A stretch of DNA of 64,000 bases, from positions 2,427,501 through 2,491,500 of the forward strand of contig NZ_CP035501.1 in NCBI RefSeq assembly GCF_004135585.1. Direction: 5' to 3'. Position 1 is the stretch's first letter; each line of letters begins with the position of its first letter. The notes beneath the pieces were generated by a model that was not told the DNA's origin, made no database searches, and saw only the letters and a list, made by a program, of their open reading frames with translations. Positions 17,678 through 25,778 of this stretch are shown here, in pieces. Source of the stretch: Sphingosinicella sp. BN140058. GTDB lineage: Bacteria; Pseudomonadota; Alphaproteobacteria; Sphingomonadales; Sphingomonadaceae. Made by a program: the position numbers and the translations under genes.

Positions 17678-19399
17678 TCAGTCTATGCGCATTTCGAGCG
17701 AGCAGGGCCTGTCAGCGACAGCCTGACGAAGCGCTTCGAAGTGAACCGCCGGAGGCGCCAACGTGATTCCGGCGCGATCTACCTCCTCGCGACCGACGAA
17801 GGCAATTCGGCCGCGGCTGCATAAGGTGATCACATCAAGACGGTCGAGGCCGCGACTGGCGAACCGAAGCGGGCGATTGGAAAGATCCGGTCGATTGCGG
17901 ACGACGTCCACGACGAAGGTGCTGGCCGAATCGTCGAGGATCGCGAATTCAGCATCAATGCGCTGCACCGTGGCATCGAGCCTCCGGTACGGTTGTTCGA
18001 AGGCACGTGCGTGCCAGAGTTGCAATGGGATGGCGAGAAGCACAGTGATCGCCGTGGTAGCCGCCAGGAAGAAGCGTGCGCGGATGCGGTCGCCGGCCAA
18101 TTCGCGCCAGCCGTAGCCGCCGAGGATGGCGAAGCTCCCGAGGAGCCCGTGGAGATAGCGATACCCCCATCCGAGACCCTGATAGGGAAGGATGACCAGC
18201 ATCGTCGCAAGGGTCAGCCCGATCCCGGCGATCAGCGCTGCGGCGACCCCGTCGCCCCGTCGCACTGCCCGCCATGCCAGCAGTACCAGCGGCAGCAGGG
18301 CGAGGTTTTGCCAGGCCGCAAATCTGAGCAGGTTAAGCAGCATGACCGAAAGCCCGCTCCAGTCCCACTGGTGCAGGAGCGGCAACACGCGCGCTTCGAC
18401 GAAGCCGACGAGCCCTGCGCCGCCGGGTGCTGCGGGTAAAGCGAAGGCGTAGGATACGAGCTTCGGATACGAAATCCAGAACAGGCCGAAGGCTGCATAG
18501 GCGCAGATGAAGAGGGCCGCCGTGCGCCGCTCGTTGCGCGCCCACAACAGGATCATGAACGGAAACGCGAACAAGGGGTGGAATACCACCTGGTGCAGGC
18601 CGGTCCCGACGAAGCCGAGGAGCAGCGCGCCGGCATAGCCGGGCACGTCGCCGCGGAGGAACAGCGCCAGCCACATGAGATTGAGCGCCAGATGCGCGGT
18701 CATCGCATAGGGCGTCATCGCTGTTACCAGCATCTGCACCGAGGTGAGATAGAGCAACACGCTGACGGCGCGGGTGCCGCGATCGTCGACACCGAACAGC
18801 CGCCCGGTGACCCCCCACAAGGCACAGGCGCCTGCTCCGGCCAGGACGGGGTTGAGCAATGCCGGATCCAGAACCATCCCCCAGAAGGCGCGCAATGCGG
18901 CGTGCCCGGGTAGATAGGAAGAGATCCAGACCGAACTGTCCGAAATGGGCAGGAGGAAATCCGGAGTCAGCGCATCAGTGAAGGGGCGCCAGAGTTGCGA
19001 TACCGGCTGCGCAAGGCGTCCGTTTTGATAGACGAGCCCATCGAACAGCACCATGTGCTCATCCCGGCTGAGCGCATAGTTTCCGAAGATCAGGTAGGTC
19101 CCCGCCCAGAGGCACAGAGCGAGCAGAAGAGCCAGCACTGCCACGCTCCACCGACCCAGGCGAACAGCGGGAAAAGCAGCAATGCGCGCAGACAGCAGGG
19201 CCAGGCTGGCCAGTACCAGGGCATAGACCAGGATAACGGGCTTATCCTGGCTCTGGTACAGGAATGCGGCGAGCCCGCCCGGGCTGGCCACCGTGATCAG
19301 GAGCGACGCAGTGAGCAGGGCGGCGGCGATCGAAAGGCAGGCGCGGCGCAGTGCCTTGTCGCCAGCTTCCGTGTCTCCCTCGATGTCCGAACCTGTCAC
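17678..19399 (-). CDS. Polytopic membrane protein, GT-C glycosyltransferase-like
   Basis: 573-residue membrane protein with about eleven helices. After the second or third helix there is a polar loop with SRDEH (Asp113-Glu114), the position of the catalytic acidic pair in GT-C enzymes, which take sugars from polyprenyl-phosphate donors on the periplasmic side. The last 110 residues are a soluble domain. Family assignment beyond GT-C-like is not possible by eye. The start is uncertain: a GTG at 19399 or a TTG at 19414 (with GGAG eight bases upstream) are both possible; the frame upstream of these overlaps upp. It converges on the flippase-like gene and may use the lipid-linked sugar that operon makes. 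Confidence 0.75.
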   Translation of the reverse strand: MTGSDIEGDTEAGDKALRRACLSIAAALLTASLLITVASPGGLAAFLYQSQDKPVILVYALVLASLALLSARIAAFPAVRLGRWSVAVLALLLALCLWAGTYLIFGNYALSRDEHMVLFDGLVYQNGRLAQPVSQLWRPFTDALTPDFLLPISDSSVWISSYLPGHAALRAFWGMVLDPALLNPVLAGAGACALWGVTGRLFGVDDRGTRAVSVLLYLTSVQMLVTAMTPYAMTAHLALNLMWLALFLRGDVPGYAGALLLGFVGTGLHQVVFHPLFAFPFMILLWARNERRTAALFICAYAAFGLFWISYPKLVSYAFALPAAPGGAGLVGFVEARVLPLLHQWDWSGLSVMLLNLLRFAAWQNLALLPLVLLAWRAVRRGDGVAAALIAGIGLTLATMLVILPYQGLGWGYRYLHGLLGSFAILGGYGWRELAGDRIRARFFLAATTAITVLLAIPLQLWHARAFEQPYRRLDATVQRIDAEFAILDDSASTFVVDVVRNRPDLSNRPLRFASRGLDRLDVITLCSRGRIAFVGREEVDRAGITLAPPAVHFEALRQAVADRPCSLEMRID

Positions 19400-19466
19400 C
19401 TTGGCCTGCTCCAATTCGGTGTCTCCGACCCGCCAATGGCACAAAATGGTTAATCGAAGCGGAGCC

Positions 19467-20096
19467 TCACCGTGTCCCGAACGTCCTGTCGCCTGCATCG
19501 CCAAGTCCGGGAACGATGTAGCCATGGTCGTTGAGCTGCTCGTCCATGGCCGCAGTCCAGATCGGGACGTCGGGGTGGGCGGCGTGAAGCGCTTCGGCAC
19601 CCGGGCGCGCCGCCAGCAGGCAGACGAAGCGCAGATCGGCCACGCCGGCCGCCTTCAGGCGGTCGATCGCCGCGATCGCGCTATGACCGGTCGCCAGCAT
19701 CGGATCGACGACGATGACCAGCCGATCGGCAATGTCCTCGGGTGCCTTGAAATAATATTCGACGGCGTCGAGCGACACCGGATCGCGGTAGAGGCCGACA
19801 TGAGCGACGCGGGCGGACGGGACCAGATCGAGCATGCCCTCGGCCATGGCAAGCCCCGCGCGCAGAATCGGGGCGAAGACCAGCTTCTTGCCGGCAAGCT
19901 CCAACGCCTCGGTCTCGGCCACCGGAGTCTCGATGCGGACGCTCGTGGTTGGCAGATCCCTGGTGACTTCGTAGCAGAGCAGGGTCGCCGTCTCGCGCAT
20001 CACGGTGCGGAACAGCTGGATCGAACTGGTGCGGTCGCGCAGGATTCGCAATTTGTGCTGCACCAGCGGGTGCCGAACGATCGTCAGTCCATCCAT
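19467..20096 (-). CDS. upp: Uracil phosphoribosyltransferase
   Basis: 209-residue type I phosphoribosyltransferase that makes UMP from uracil and PRPP in pyrimidine salvage. The N-terminus ([17 protein letters not shown]) and [12 protein letters not shown] are classic Upp, and [14 protein letters not shown] is the PRPP-binding loop; [12 protein letters not shown] near the C-terminus binds uracil. Full length for the family. Divergent from the acetyltransferase gene. Confidence 0.97.
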   Translation of the reverse strand: MDGLTIVRHPLVQHKLRILRDRTSSIQLFRTVMRETATLLCYEVTRDLPTTSVRIETPVAETEALELAGKKLVFAPILRAGLAMAEGMLDLVPSARVAHVGLYRDPVSLDAVEYYFKAPEDIADRLVIVVDPMLATGHSAIAAIDRLKAAGVADLRFVCLLAARPGAEALHAAHPDVPIWTAAMDEQLNDHGYIVPGLGDAGDRTFGTR

Positions 20097-20232
20097 GTCG
20101 CAATCCGCCGCAGGCCAGGGAAAAGTTCCAGGCGCGCAGCCTTAATGAGGCGGAGGTCCGGCGGCCAGTCCGGCGCCCCCTCTTGCCGTGCCGAACGGCG
20201 GGTGCGATCGGCGGCACCCAGGAAGGACGAAG

Positions 20233-20784
20233 ATGACCGAATATTCCGAGAAGCAGAAGATGCTGGCCGGTGAACCCTACCATGCCGGCGACGCGGAGCT
20301 CGTCGCCGATCAGGCCCGCGCCGCCGCCTGGATGGCGCGGTTCAACCCGTCGCGGATCTTGCCGCGCGCGGAACGCGCGGCACTGCTTGCGGAGGGTTTG
20401 GGCTCGGTGGGCGAGGGGGCCGTGATCCGCCCGCCCTTTCATTGCGACTATGGCTACAACATCCACCTCGGCCGCAACGTCTTCCTCAACTACAATTGCG
20501 TGATCCTGGACGTCGTCGCGGTGACGATCGGCGACGGCACCCAGATCGGACCCGGAGTCCAGATCCTGACCGCTGACCATCCCCGCGATCCGGCCGAGCG
20601 CGCCACCGGCGCCGAATGGGGCAGGCCGATCGCGATCGGCCGCAACGTCTGGATCGGCGGCGGCGCTATCATCCTCCCCGGCGTGATGATCGGGGACGAT
20701 GCCGTGATCGGCGCCGGCAGCGTCGTCACCCGCGACGTCGCTGCCGGCGCGACGGTGGTCGGCAACCCGGCCCGACCACGCTGA
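20233..20784 (+). CDS. maa: Maltose/galactoside O-acetyltransferase family protein
   Basis: 183-residue left-handed beta-helix acetyltransferase. The N-terminal KQKMLAGEPYHAGDAEL is the maltose-acetyltransferase domain; the hexapeptide repeats end in NVWIGGGAIILPGV and the CoA-site ATVVGNPAR. It acetylates sugars with acetyl-CoA in the cytosol; the exact acceptor is not predictable. The ATG at 20233 has GGAAGGA upstream and begins the conserved domain. It overlaps nothing and converges on the methyltransferase gene. Confidence 0.88.
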   Translation: MTEYSEKQKMLAGEPYHAGDAELVADQARAAAWMARFNPSRILPRAERAALLAEGLGSVGEGAVIRPPFHCDYGYNIHLGRNVFLNYNCVILDVVAVTIGDGTQIGPGVQILTADHPRDPAERATGAEWGRPIAIGRNVWIGGGAIILPGVMIGDDAVIGAGSVVTRDVAAGATVVGNPARPR

Positions 20785-20820
20785 GGCGCAGAAGGCCCCA
20801 GACGCGTCGGGTGCGGTTGC

Positions 20821-21618
20821 TCACCGGCGTGCGATCGCGATCAGGGCGGTGGACGGGATCGGAAGAACGTCTCCAACCGCCGAGACTGCTGCCCGACGCC
20901 TGATTTCCGCGACCGCCTCCAGCTTTTGATCGGCGGTGAGCATGGTCCAGTGCGGCATCAGACCCAATATCCGGTCCGGGTCGTCGAACGTGCTGAGGCG
21001 GAGCTCGAAATCGTGGGTGACCTCGATGATGTCGGGCGTTTCGAAACCCGCCGCCTCCATCGCGCGCGCGAGGCGCGCGGGGTCGCGCAATGCTCCCATG
21101 CCCTCCGGCATCGCCGGAAGTTCTAGTTCGGGGAAGCGTTCGCAGAGAATCTCGGTGAGCAACAGATTGGTGGCGGCGCCCGCCGGGTGCTTCCAGGTGC
21201 CGAGCACGCCCGTACCACCCGGGCGCGTGACCCGCGCCATTTCCAGCAAGCCCTTGCGCCAGTCGGGAAAGAGCATGATCCCGAACATCGACATGGTGAC
21301 GTCGAATGCGGCATCGGGAAGCGCGAGGGCCTGGCCGTCCATCACGCGCGTCTCGATCGTACCGCCCGCCTTGGCGGCGAGGCGGGCGATCAGCCCGGGC
21401 GCGAAATCCGTCGCGAGCACCTGGGCACCGCGCGCGGCAGCCGCGAATGCCGCAGCGCCGACGCCCGTGGCGATATCCAGCACCCGCGTGTCGGGGCCGA
21501 TCGGAAGGCGGGCAACCGCGGCTTCGGCAAACCGCCGGGTGAACGGATCCGCCTGTTCCTCGTAATTGGCGATCATCCGGTCCCACCGGTCGGGGTCGTT
21601 CATCTCGTCATGGCGCAT
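20821..21618 (-). CDS. Class I SAM-dependent methyltransferase
   Basis: 265 residues. The SAM-binding motif I is VLDIATGVGAAA (about residue 45), followed by VLATDFAPG and DGQALALPDAAFDV, the layout of UbiE/type 11 methyltransferases. The substrate is unknown. It is divergent from an Rrf2-family regulator with 98 bases between them, which suggests that the regulator controls it, possibly in response to a redox or electrophile signal. A possible alternative start is the Met at residue 6. Confidence 0.85.
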   Translation of the reverse strand: MRHDEMNDPDRWDRMIANYEEQADPFTRRFAEAAVARLPIGPDTRVLDIATGVGAAAFAAAARGAQVLATDFAPGLIARLAAKAGGTIETRVMDGQALALPDAAFDVTMSMFGIMLFPDWRKGLLEMARVTRPGGTGVLGTWKHPAGAATNLLLTEILCERFPELELPAMPEGMGALRDPARLARAMEAAGFETPDIIEVTHDFELRLSTFDDPDRILGLMPHWTMLTADQKLEAVAEIRRRAAVSAVGDVLPIPSTALIAIARR

Positions 21619-21716
21619 TGGGATTTCCTTTCCGATGCGCCGATATCATGTAACTTATGGTGTGTCGAATCTGCTGACGCTTGTGCAGGATCGATGTTGA
21701 GCAGAATGCTGCGCGA

Positions 21717-22184
21717 ATGAGACCCGACAGTCGATTGTCCCGGATGCTGCACGTGCTGTTGCACATGGCCCGCACGACGGCGCCGCTGACCTCCGAGATG
21801 ATCGGCACGATGCTGCGGACCAACCCGGTCGTCGTGCGCCGGACGATGGCCGGCCTCCGGCAGGCCGGCTATGTCCGTTCCGAGCGCGGCCATGGCGGCG
21901 GCTGGTCGCTGGCCTGCGACCCGGAGGCGGTCACGCTGCTCGATGTCCATCGCGCGGTCGGCGGCCCGACCCTGTTCGCGATCGGCAACGAGAGCGACAA
22001 TCCGCAATGCCTGGTCGAACAAAGCGTCAACGCGGCCCTTGCCGAAAGCCTGCGCGCTGCGGAAGCGCTGTTGCTGAACCGCCTTCAGGCGGTCACGCTC
22101 GCGGCGCTGGCCGAAGACTTCGATGCACGATGGGCTGCCTGCGTCGCCCCAGCGGAGGCGGCACCCGACCAGGTCGAGCCCTGA
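21717..22184 (+). CDS. Rrf2-family transcriptional regulator (YwnA-like)
   Basis: 155 residues. The winged helix (SRLSRMLHVLLHMA, TSEMIGTMLRTNPVVVRRTM, RGHGGGWSLA) is typical of Rrf2. Unlike the suf regulator it lacks the three-cysteine cluster; only a cysteine near residue 99 lies in the sensing region, so it is probably of the redox/thiol-sensing YwnA/CymR-like type. The ATG at 21717 is the first that fits the domain. Its stop abuts the stop of the convergent DUF6894 gene. The divergent methyltransferase is the likely target. Confidence 0.85.
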   Translation: MRPDSRLSRMLHVLLHMARTTAPLTSEMIGTMLRTNPVVVRRTMAGLRQAGYVRSERGHGGGWSLACDPEAVTLLDVHRAVGGPTLFAIGNESDNPQCLVEQSVNAALAESLRAAEALLLNRLQAVTLAALAEDFDARWAACVAPAEAAPDQVEP

Positions 22185-22421
22185 TCAGCGCTCCGAGACG
22201 GTCGGCCGCACCGGAAGGATGAAGATCGGCTGTTCCGCCTCGTCCTCGACATCGAGCCGCGCGCTGATCGGATAGGTCAGGCACGTGCTCTCGTCGCTGC
22301 GCAGATCCTCCACCACCTGCAAGGCAAAGCTGCGCGCTTCTTCGGCGTCACGGCACTCGGTGCCGATCTCGTCCTTCAGCGACAACCCTCCGCCGCGGAG
22401 ATGGAAGAAGAAACGGGACAC
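22185..22421 (-). CDS. DUF6894 small protein
   Basis: 78-residue protein with the MSRFFFHLRGG start and the DEIGTECRDAEEARSFA block typical of the DUF6894 family in Sphingomonas and Methylobacterium. Function is unknown. The gene ends exactly next to the stop of the Rrf2 regulator gene. An FNR-like perfect palindrome lies about 45 bases upstream of the start, similar in placement to that before the lipoprotein gene at 7.8 kb. Confidence 0.78.
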   Translation of the reverse strand: MSRFFFHLRGGGLSLKDEIGTECRDAEEARSFALQVVEDLRSDESTCLTYPISARLDVEDEAEQPIFILPVRPTVSER

Positions 22422-22465
22422 GCGTCACCTCGCCATTGCGCTTGGGTACGGCGGGTCACAACGTA

Positions 22466-22479
22466 CTGATCTAGATCAG
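22466..22479. promoter_or_regulatory. Perfect 14-bp palindrome, FNR-like, upstream of DUF6894
   Basis: CTGATCTAGATCAG is a perfect palindrome; its TGAT-N4-ATCA core matches the FNR/FixK core. It is 45 bases upstream of the DUF6894 start, a usual activator position. It also lies just after the stop of the acyltransferase gene. Regulator assignment is inference. Confidence 0.4.
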
Positions 22480-22499
22480 AGTTCCGAGCAGGGCAAAGG

Positions 22500-23318
22500 T
22501 CAACGGCTGGCCGGATCATCAAGCCACTGTTCGAGCGTAATCGGGACGAAGCCTGCGGCATCATGGCGGAGCAGGCCCACGCCGCCTGCTGCATCGATCT
22601 GCACGAGCGGCGTTTGATAGACCTTGGCATTGCCCGTCGCGATGTTCTGATCGATGCGATCGATCGCCTGGTGGATGTCCGACATGTCAACGCCGGCGAG
22701 AGCGCTCAAGCCGTAGCTCCACCAGCTCAGCCGAAGTAGGGCATCGATGACCGCTGGCTCGAAACGATAGCGCAGGATCCGGGCCGGGGTCCCGCCGACG
22801 ATTGCGTAAGGCGGTACGTCCTTCGTGACCACCGCGCGTGACGCGATCACCGCGCCGTCCCCGATCGTGATGCCACGACGGATCAACGCGCCCTCGCCGA
22901 TCCAGACGTCGCTGCCGATGCGGATCTTGCCGAATTCCGTATCCCGGCGGCTCCACCATTTATGCGAGGAGTGCGAGAGGATGTCGCGGTTGTCGGTGCG
23001 AAATCGCTCCGCCTGCTTCCAATCGAATGCGCCCTGGAACATTGGACTCGGCGACAGGAAATCGGTCGGATGCTCCTCCACGCCCGCCATGATATTGTAC
23101 GCGATCGAGCAGAAGCGGCCGATCATCCAAACATGGCGCAGCTCCGTCTGCCGCCCTCCCATGAACGTGAAAGCGCCGATGAAATCGATATCATACGTGC
23201 CCGGGCGGATTAGCACCGGCGGCTCGATCAAGGCTTCGCGCGGATCGGGATAGCCGATCCTTACGCCGGGTTCGATCTGCACCGACAACGCGCTCAGAAT
23301 ATCCTTGGTGTCGGTCAT
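22500..23318 (-). CDS. Hexapeptide-repeat acyltransferase (CatB/xenobiotic-acyltransferase-like)
   Basis: 272 residues. The central part has left-handed beta-helix repeats: [35 protein letters not shown], then [19 protein letters not shown], which closes the acyl-CoA site as in CatB/VatD enzymes. The N-terminal 60 residues and C-terminal 60 are extra. It probably acetylates or acylates a sugar. It lies at the left edge of the Kdo-type surface-glycan cluster, divergent from the first putative glycosyltransferase, so glycan acylation is the likely role (inference). Confidence 0.82.
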   Translation of the reverse strand: MTDTKDILSALSVQIEPGVRIGYPDPREALIEPPVLIRPGTYDIDFIGAFTFMGGRQTELRHVWMIGRFCSIAYNIMAGVEEHPTDFLSPSPMFQGAFDWKQAERFRTDNRDILSHSSHKWWSRRDTEFGKIRIGSDVWIGEGALIRRGITIGDGAVIASRAVVTKDVPPYAIVGGTPARILRYRFEPAVIDALLRLSWWSYGLSALAGVDMSDIHQAIDRIDQNIATGNAKVYQTPLVQIDAAGGVGLLRHDAAGFVPITLEQWLDDPASR

Positions 23319-23489
23319 GTTCGCTCCTGTCGGGCCTTGCTACGGGAATTTCGCGCCGGCCTTTGTCATTCTAGGCCGATGCGGAAGCGGCGTTCGTTTC
23401 CGAATCACGAAAAGCTCGGATACTCAACCATTGGGGCGCACCGGAGCGGGGCCGCTCTATAAGAGGAGAGGGCCACCGCCGGGAGAACC

Positions 23490-24662
23490 ATGTTGCGAAT
23501 CCTATTCTATCTTCCCGCTGTTACGCTCAGTTGGTTCGACGATGCGATCGCACCTCTGATCCGTGTCTCTGCGGCGCAGGCCGAAGTCCACGTCATCGTC
23601 CCGGTTCTTTGGCGCGGAACCGGCGTCACCGAGGCCCAACTGGCGCCTCTCGCCGATCTGCCCAACGTAAACTGGCACATCTTAAGCGGCGACGATCATC
23701 CGACCTACCGGATTTCACCCGGCTCCGTGGACGAGCTTGTCGCATTCGTTCGCCAGATCGACCCGGATTATGTGTTCTGCCGTTCCGCTGACGTTGTCAC
23801 GCCTCAGCGCTTTTCGGGCAAGGTGACCTTTCTGATGGAAGGTGAGTTCGCGCCCACCTTGTTCGGACCGGTGCCGAAAGGTGGACGGATCGTCGTCAGC
23901 GGTCCCGATTATTTCGCCTTCGGCTCCGTTCCTCCTTTAACCGATGATCAAAGATCGTGGCTTCGGGATGGCGCCGACACGGCATGGTCGGCTTTCACCA
24001 GCGGTTTCGACGCCGAAGCGGAGCACGGGCGTCTCGCCGCGCAAGGTCTCCCGCCGGGCCGCCCGTTCGTGGTTTTCCCGCTTCAATATCAAGGAGAGAA
24101 CAATTTCTTCGGACGGGTCCATGGCAATTCGCTTCCGGCCGACGAACAGGTCGCTCACCTTGCCGCGGTGCTCGGCGACGATTATCCTCTCGCGATTACC
24201 GTTCATCCGATGGATGTCCGACAGGGCACGGAAGCCGCAATCGCGCGTATCCGGGCTATGGATCCCCGCCGGGTTCGGATCGTCGACTCGTCCGGCGAAC
24301 GTCATCGCGGTGAGACGACCGAATTGTTGATCCGCCATTGTGCCGGCCTCGTTGTCGAAGAATCGAAATCGATTTCGATCGGGGCGCTGCACGGCAAGCC
24401 CATCCTTCGCATAGCGCGCTTTGAAACCGCTGAGTGGGTGAACGCCTACCGAGAGGCGGCGAAGTTCGGCGACGCTTTGCGATCCGGAGACGCCGCCGCT
24501 GCGGACCCAGCGGAGGCGAGGCTCTGGTACGCCTATCATTATGCCAACAACGCCTTCACCCCGGCCGAGACCGGACTGGACGGTCTGCTCGCCCGGGTCG
24601 ATCGCCCGCATGATCCGAGTCGCTGGCCCGGTCACCTCGGCATCCCGGCCATGCCGCGGTAA
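23490..24662 (+). CDS. Putative glycosyltransferase, KpsC/KpsS-like (paralogue A)
   Basis: 390 residues, no firm family by eye. It is a clear paralogue of the protein at 27475-28650: shared blocks are LFYLPAVTLSWFDD, WRGTG, DLPNVNW, YVFCRSAD, TFLMEGE, VFPLQYQGENNFFG, ITVHPMD and LVVEESKSISIGALHGKPILR. A Rossmann-like N-terminus, a central P-L-Q block, a late H-P and an E-S-x-S-x-x-x-A-L-x-G-K-P block resemble capsule-synthesis proteins KpsC/KpsS, which transfer Kdo from CMP-Kdo. The downstream CMP-sugar and Kdo genes support that reading. A YWFDD-like start at MLRILFYLP follows GGGAGAA. Confidence 0.6.
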   Translation: MLRILFYLPAVTLSWFDDAIAPLIRVSAAQAEVHVIVPVLWRGTGVTEAQLAPLADLPNVNWHILSGDDHPTYRISPGSVDELVAFVRQIDPDYVFCRSADVVTPQRFSGKVTFLMEGEFAPTLFGPVPKGGRIVVSGPDYFAFGSVPPLTDDQRSWLRDGADTAWSAFTSGFDAEAEHGRLAAQGLPPGRPFVVFPLQYQGENNFFGRVHGNSLPADEQVAHLAAVLGDDYPLAITVHPMDVRQGTEAAIARIRAMDPRRVRIVDSSGERHRGETTELLIRHCAGLVVEESKSISIGALHGKPILRIARFETAEWVNAYREAAKFGDALRSGDAAAADPAEARLWYAYHYANNAFTPAETGLDGLLARVDRPHDPSRWPGHLGIPAMPR

Positions 24663-24759
24663 CAAGTGCTCCTCGGCAGGATGTAAAAATCGCGCCTTCC
24701 GCTCCCTCTCGGCAAAGCCGTTCTAGAATGGAATGGTTAATCGTGCAGAGGAGTCGCTC

Positions 24760-25767
24760 ATGTCGCAATTCGGCCGTGCCCGCTTCATCGGGCTCAGCGA
24801 CACGCCAGAAGCCGGTATCAAGTCCTACCGCACCCAGGTCGCGGAAGGAACTCGACGCGACGGCCCGCTCACGCGCATGCGCTACCTGGCCGATGCCAAC
24901 GTCGCCTACAATTACATCTGGTGGCTCCGCACGCGGTCCAACGATCCGGCCTATGTCCGTCGCCTCGGCAGGTGGGAACGCAAGCTGCGCCAGCCGCTCG
25001 CCTCCCTTGGGCCACTCAGTGAGCGCGCAGAGCAGTTCCTCGCCTCCGACTTCCACTTCGAAACACAGATGCTGAAGCCGGACCTGGTTCAGGGCTTCGC
25101 CGCCGATCTGTTCAATCACGGCGTATACCACGATCCCTATGTCGATACGTTCCGCCACGTCGGCAGTCCCGATGACAGCCGTCATCCATTTCTGTACATG
25201 GGCTCGCAAGCCTTGTTCGAGAATGCCAACTTCCTCGAAATCTGTTCGTCGCGACGGTTGATCCATTTCTGCCGCGAAGTCCTCGGCCCGCGTGCGGCCT
25301 TGAGCTGGGCATGGTCCTGGATCAGCCAGCCTACCACGGATGCCTATCAGAACCAGAATTGGCACCGCGACTGCGCCGAACCACTGAACTTCATCCGCGT
25401 ATTCGTCCCTCTGCAGCCGATCGAGACGCCGGATGATGGCCCGACCGAGCTCATACCGGGCACCTCGGGGCTGCGCGAATTCTACGACGTCCGCCGCTTC
25501 TCCGATCCGGAACTTGAGCAGGTCAAGATCGAGCGGGGGGCCGGGAAGGTCTACGCCGAACCCGGTGACGTCTATTTCGTCAATACATTCGCGCTTCACC
25601 GGGGCACGCCGCCGCAACGGCGGAGGGCGATCCTCACTCTGCTGGTCTCGCTTTCACCCTCACACCGGACTCCTTCGATCCACAGATTCGCACTTGCCGA
25701 CGTCCCGGAGCGCTTGCGCCCGGCGATCGATGAAAATCGTGCCTTCTTTCGTCACCTGATCCGTTGA
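24760..25767 (+). CDS. Phytanoyl-CoA dioxygenase-family Fe(II)/2-oxoglutarate oxygenase
   Basis: 335 residues. The facial triad is visible as NWHRDC (His202, Asp204) and FALHRG (His280), with an Arg cluster at 287-289 for 2-oxoglutarate. The PhyH family hydroxylates diverse small molecules. The ATG at 24760 has AGAGGAG six bases upstream. It lies between the two glycosyltransferase paralogues and 11 bases before the FkbH-like gene. Given the Kdo-type genes, sugar hydroxylation is attractive: Kdo 3-hydroxylase (KdoO) is also an Fe/2OG enzyme, although I cannot say it is the same subfamily. Confidence 0.82.
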   Translation: MSQFGRARFIGLSDTPEAGIKSYRTQVAEGTRRDGPLTRMRYLADANVAYNYIWWLRTRSNDPAYVRRLGRWERKLRQPLASLGPLSERAEQFLASDFHFETQMLKPDLVQGFAADLFNHGVYHDPYVDTFRHVGSPDDSRHPFLYMGSQALFENANFLEICSSRRLIHFCREVLGPRAALSWAWSWISQPTTDAYQNQNWHRDCAEPLNFIRVFVPLQPIETPDDGPTELIPGTSGLREFYDVRRFSDPELEQVKIERGAGKVYAEPGDVYFVNTFALHRGTPPQRRRAILTLLVSLSPSHRTPSIHRFALADVPERLRPAIDENRAFFRHLIR

Positions 25768-25778
25768 GGCCGAGCAAG

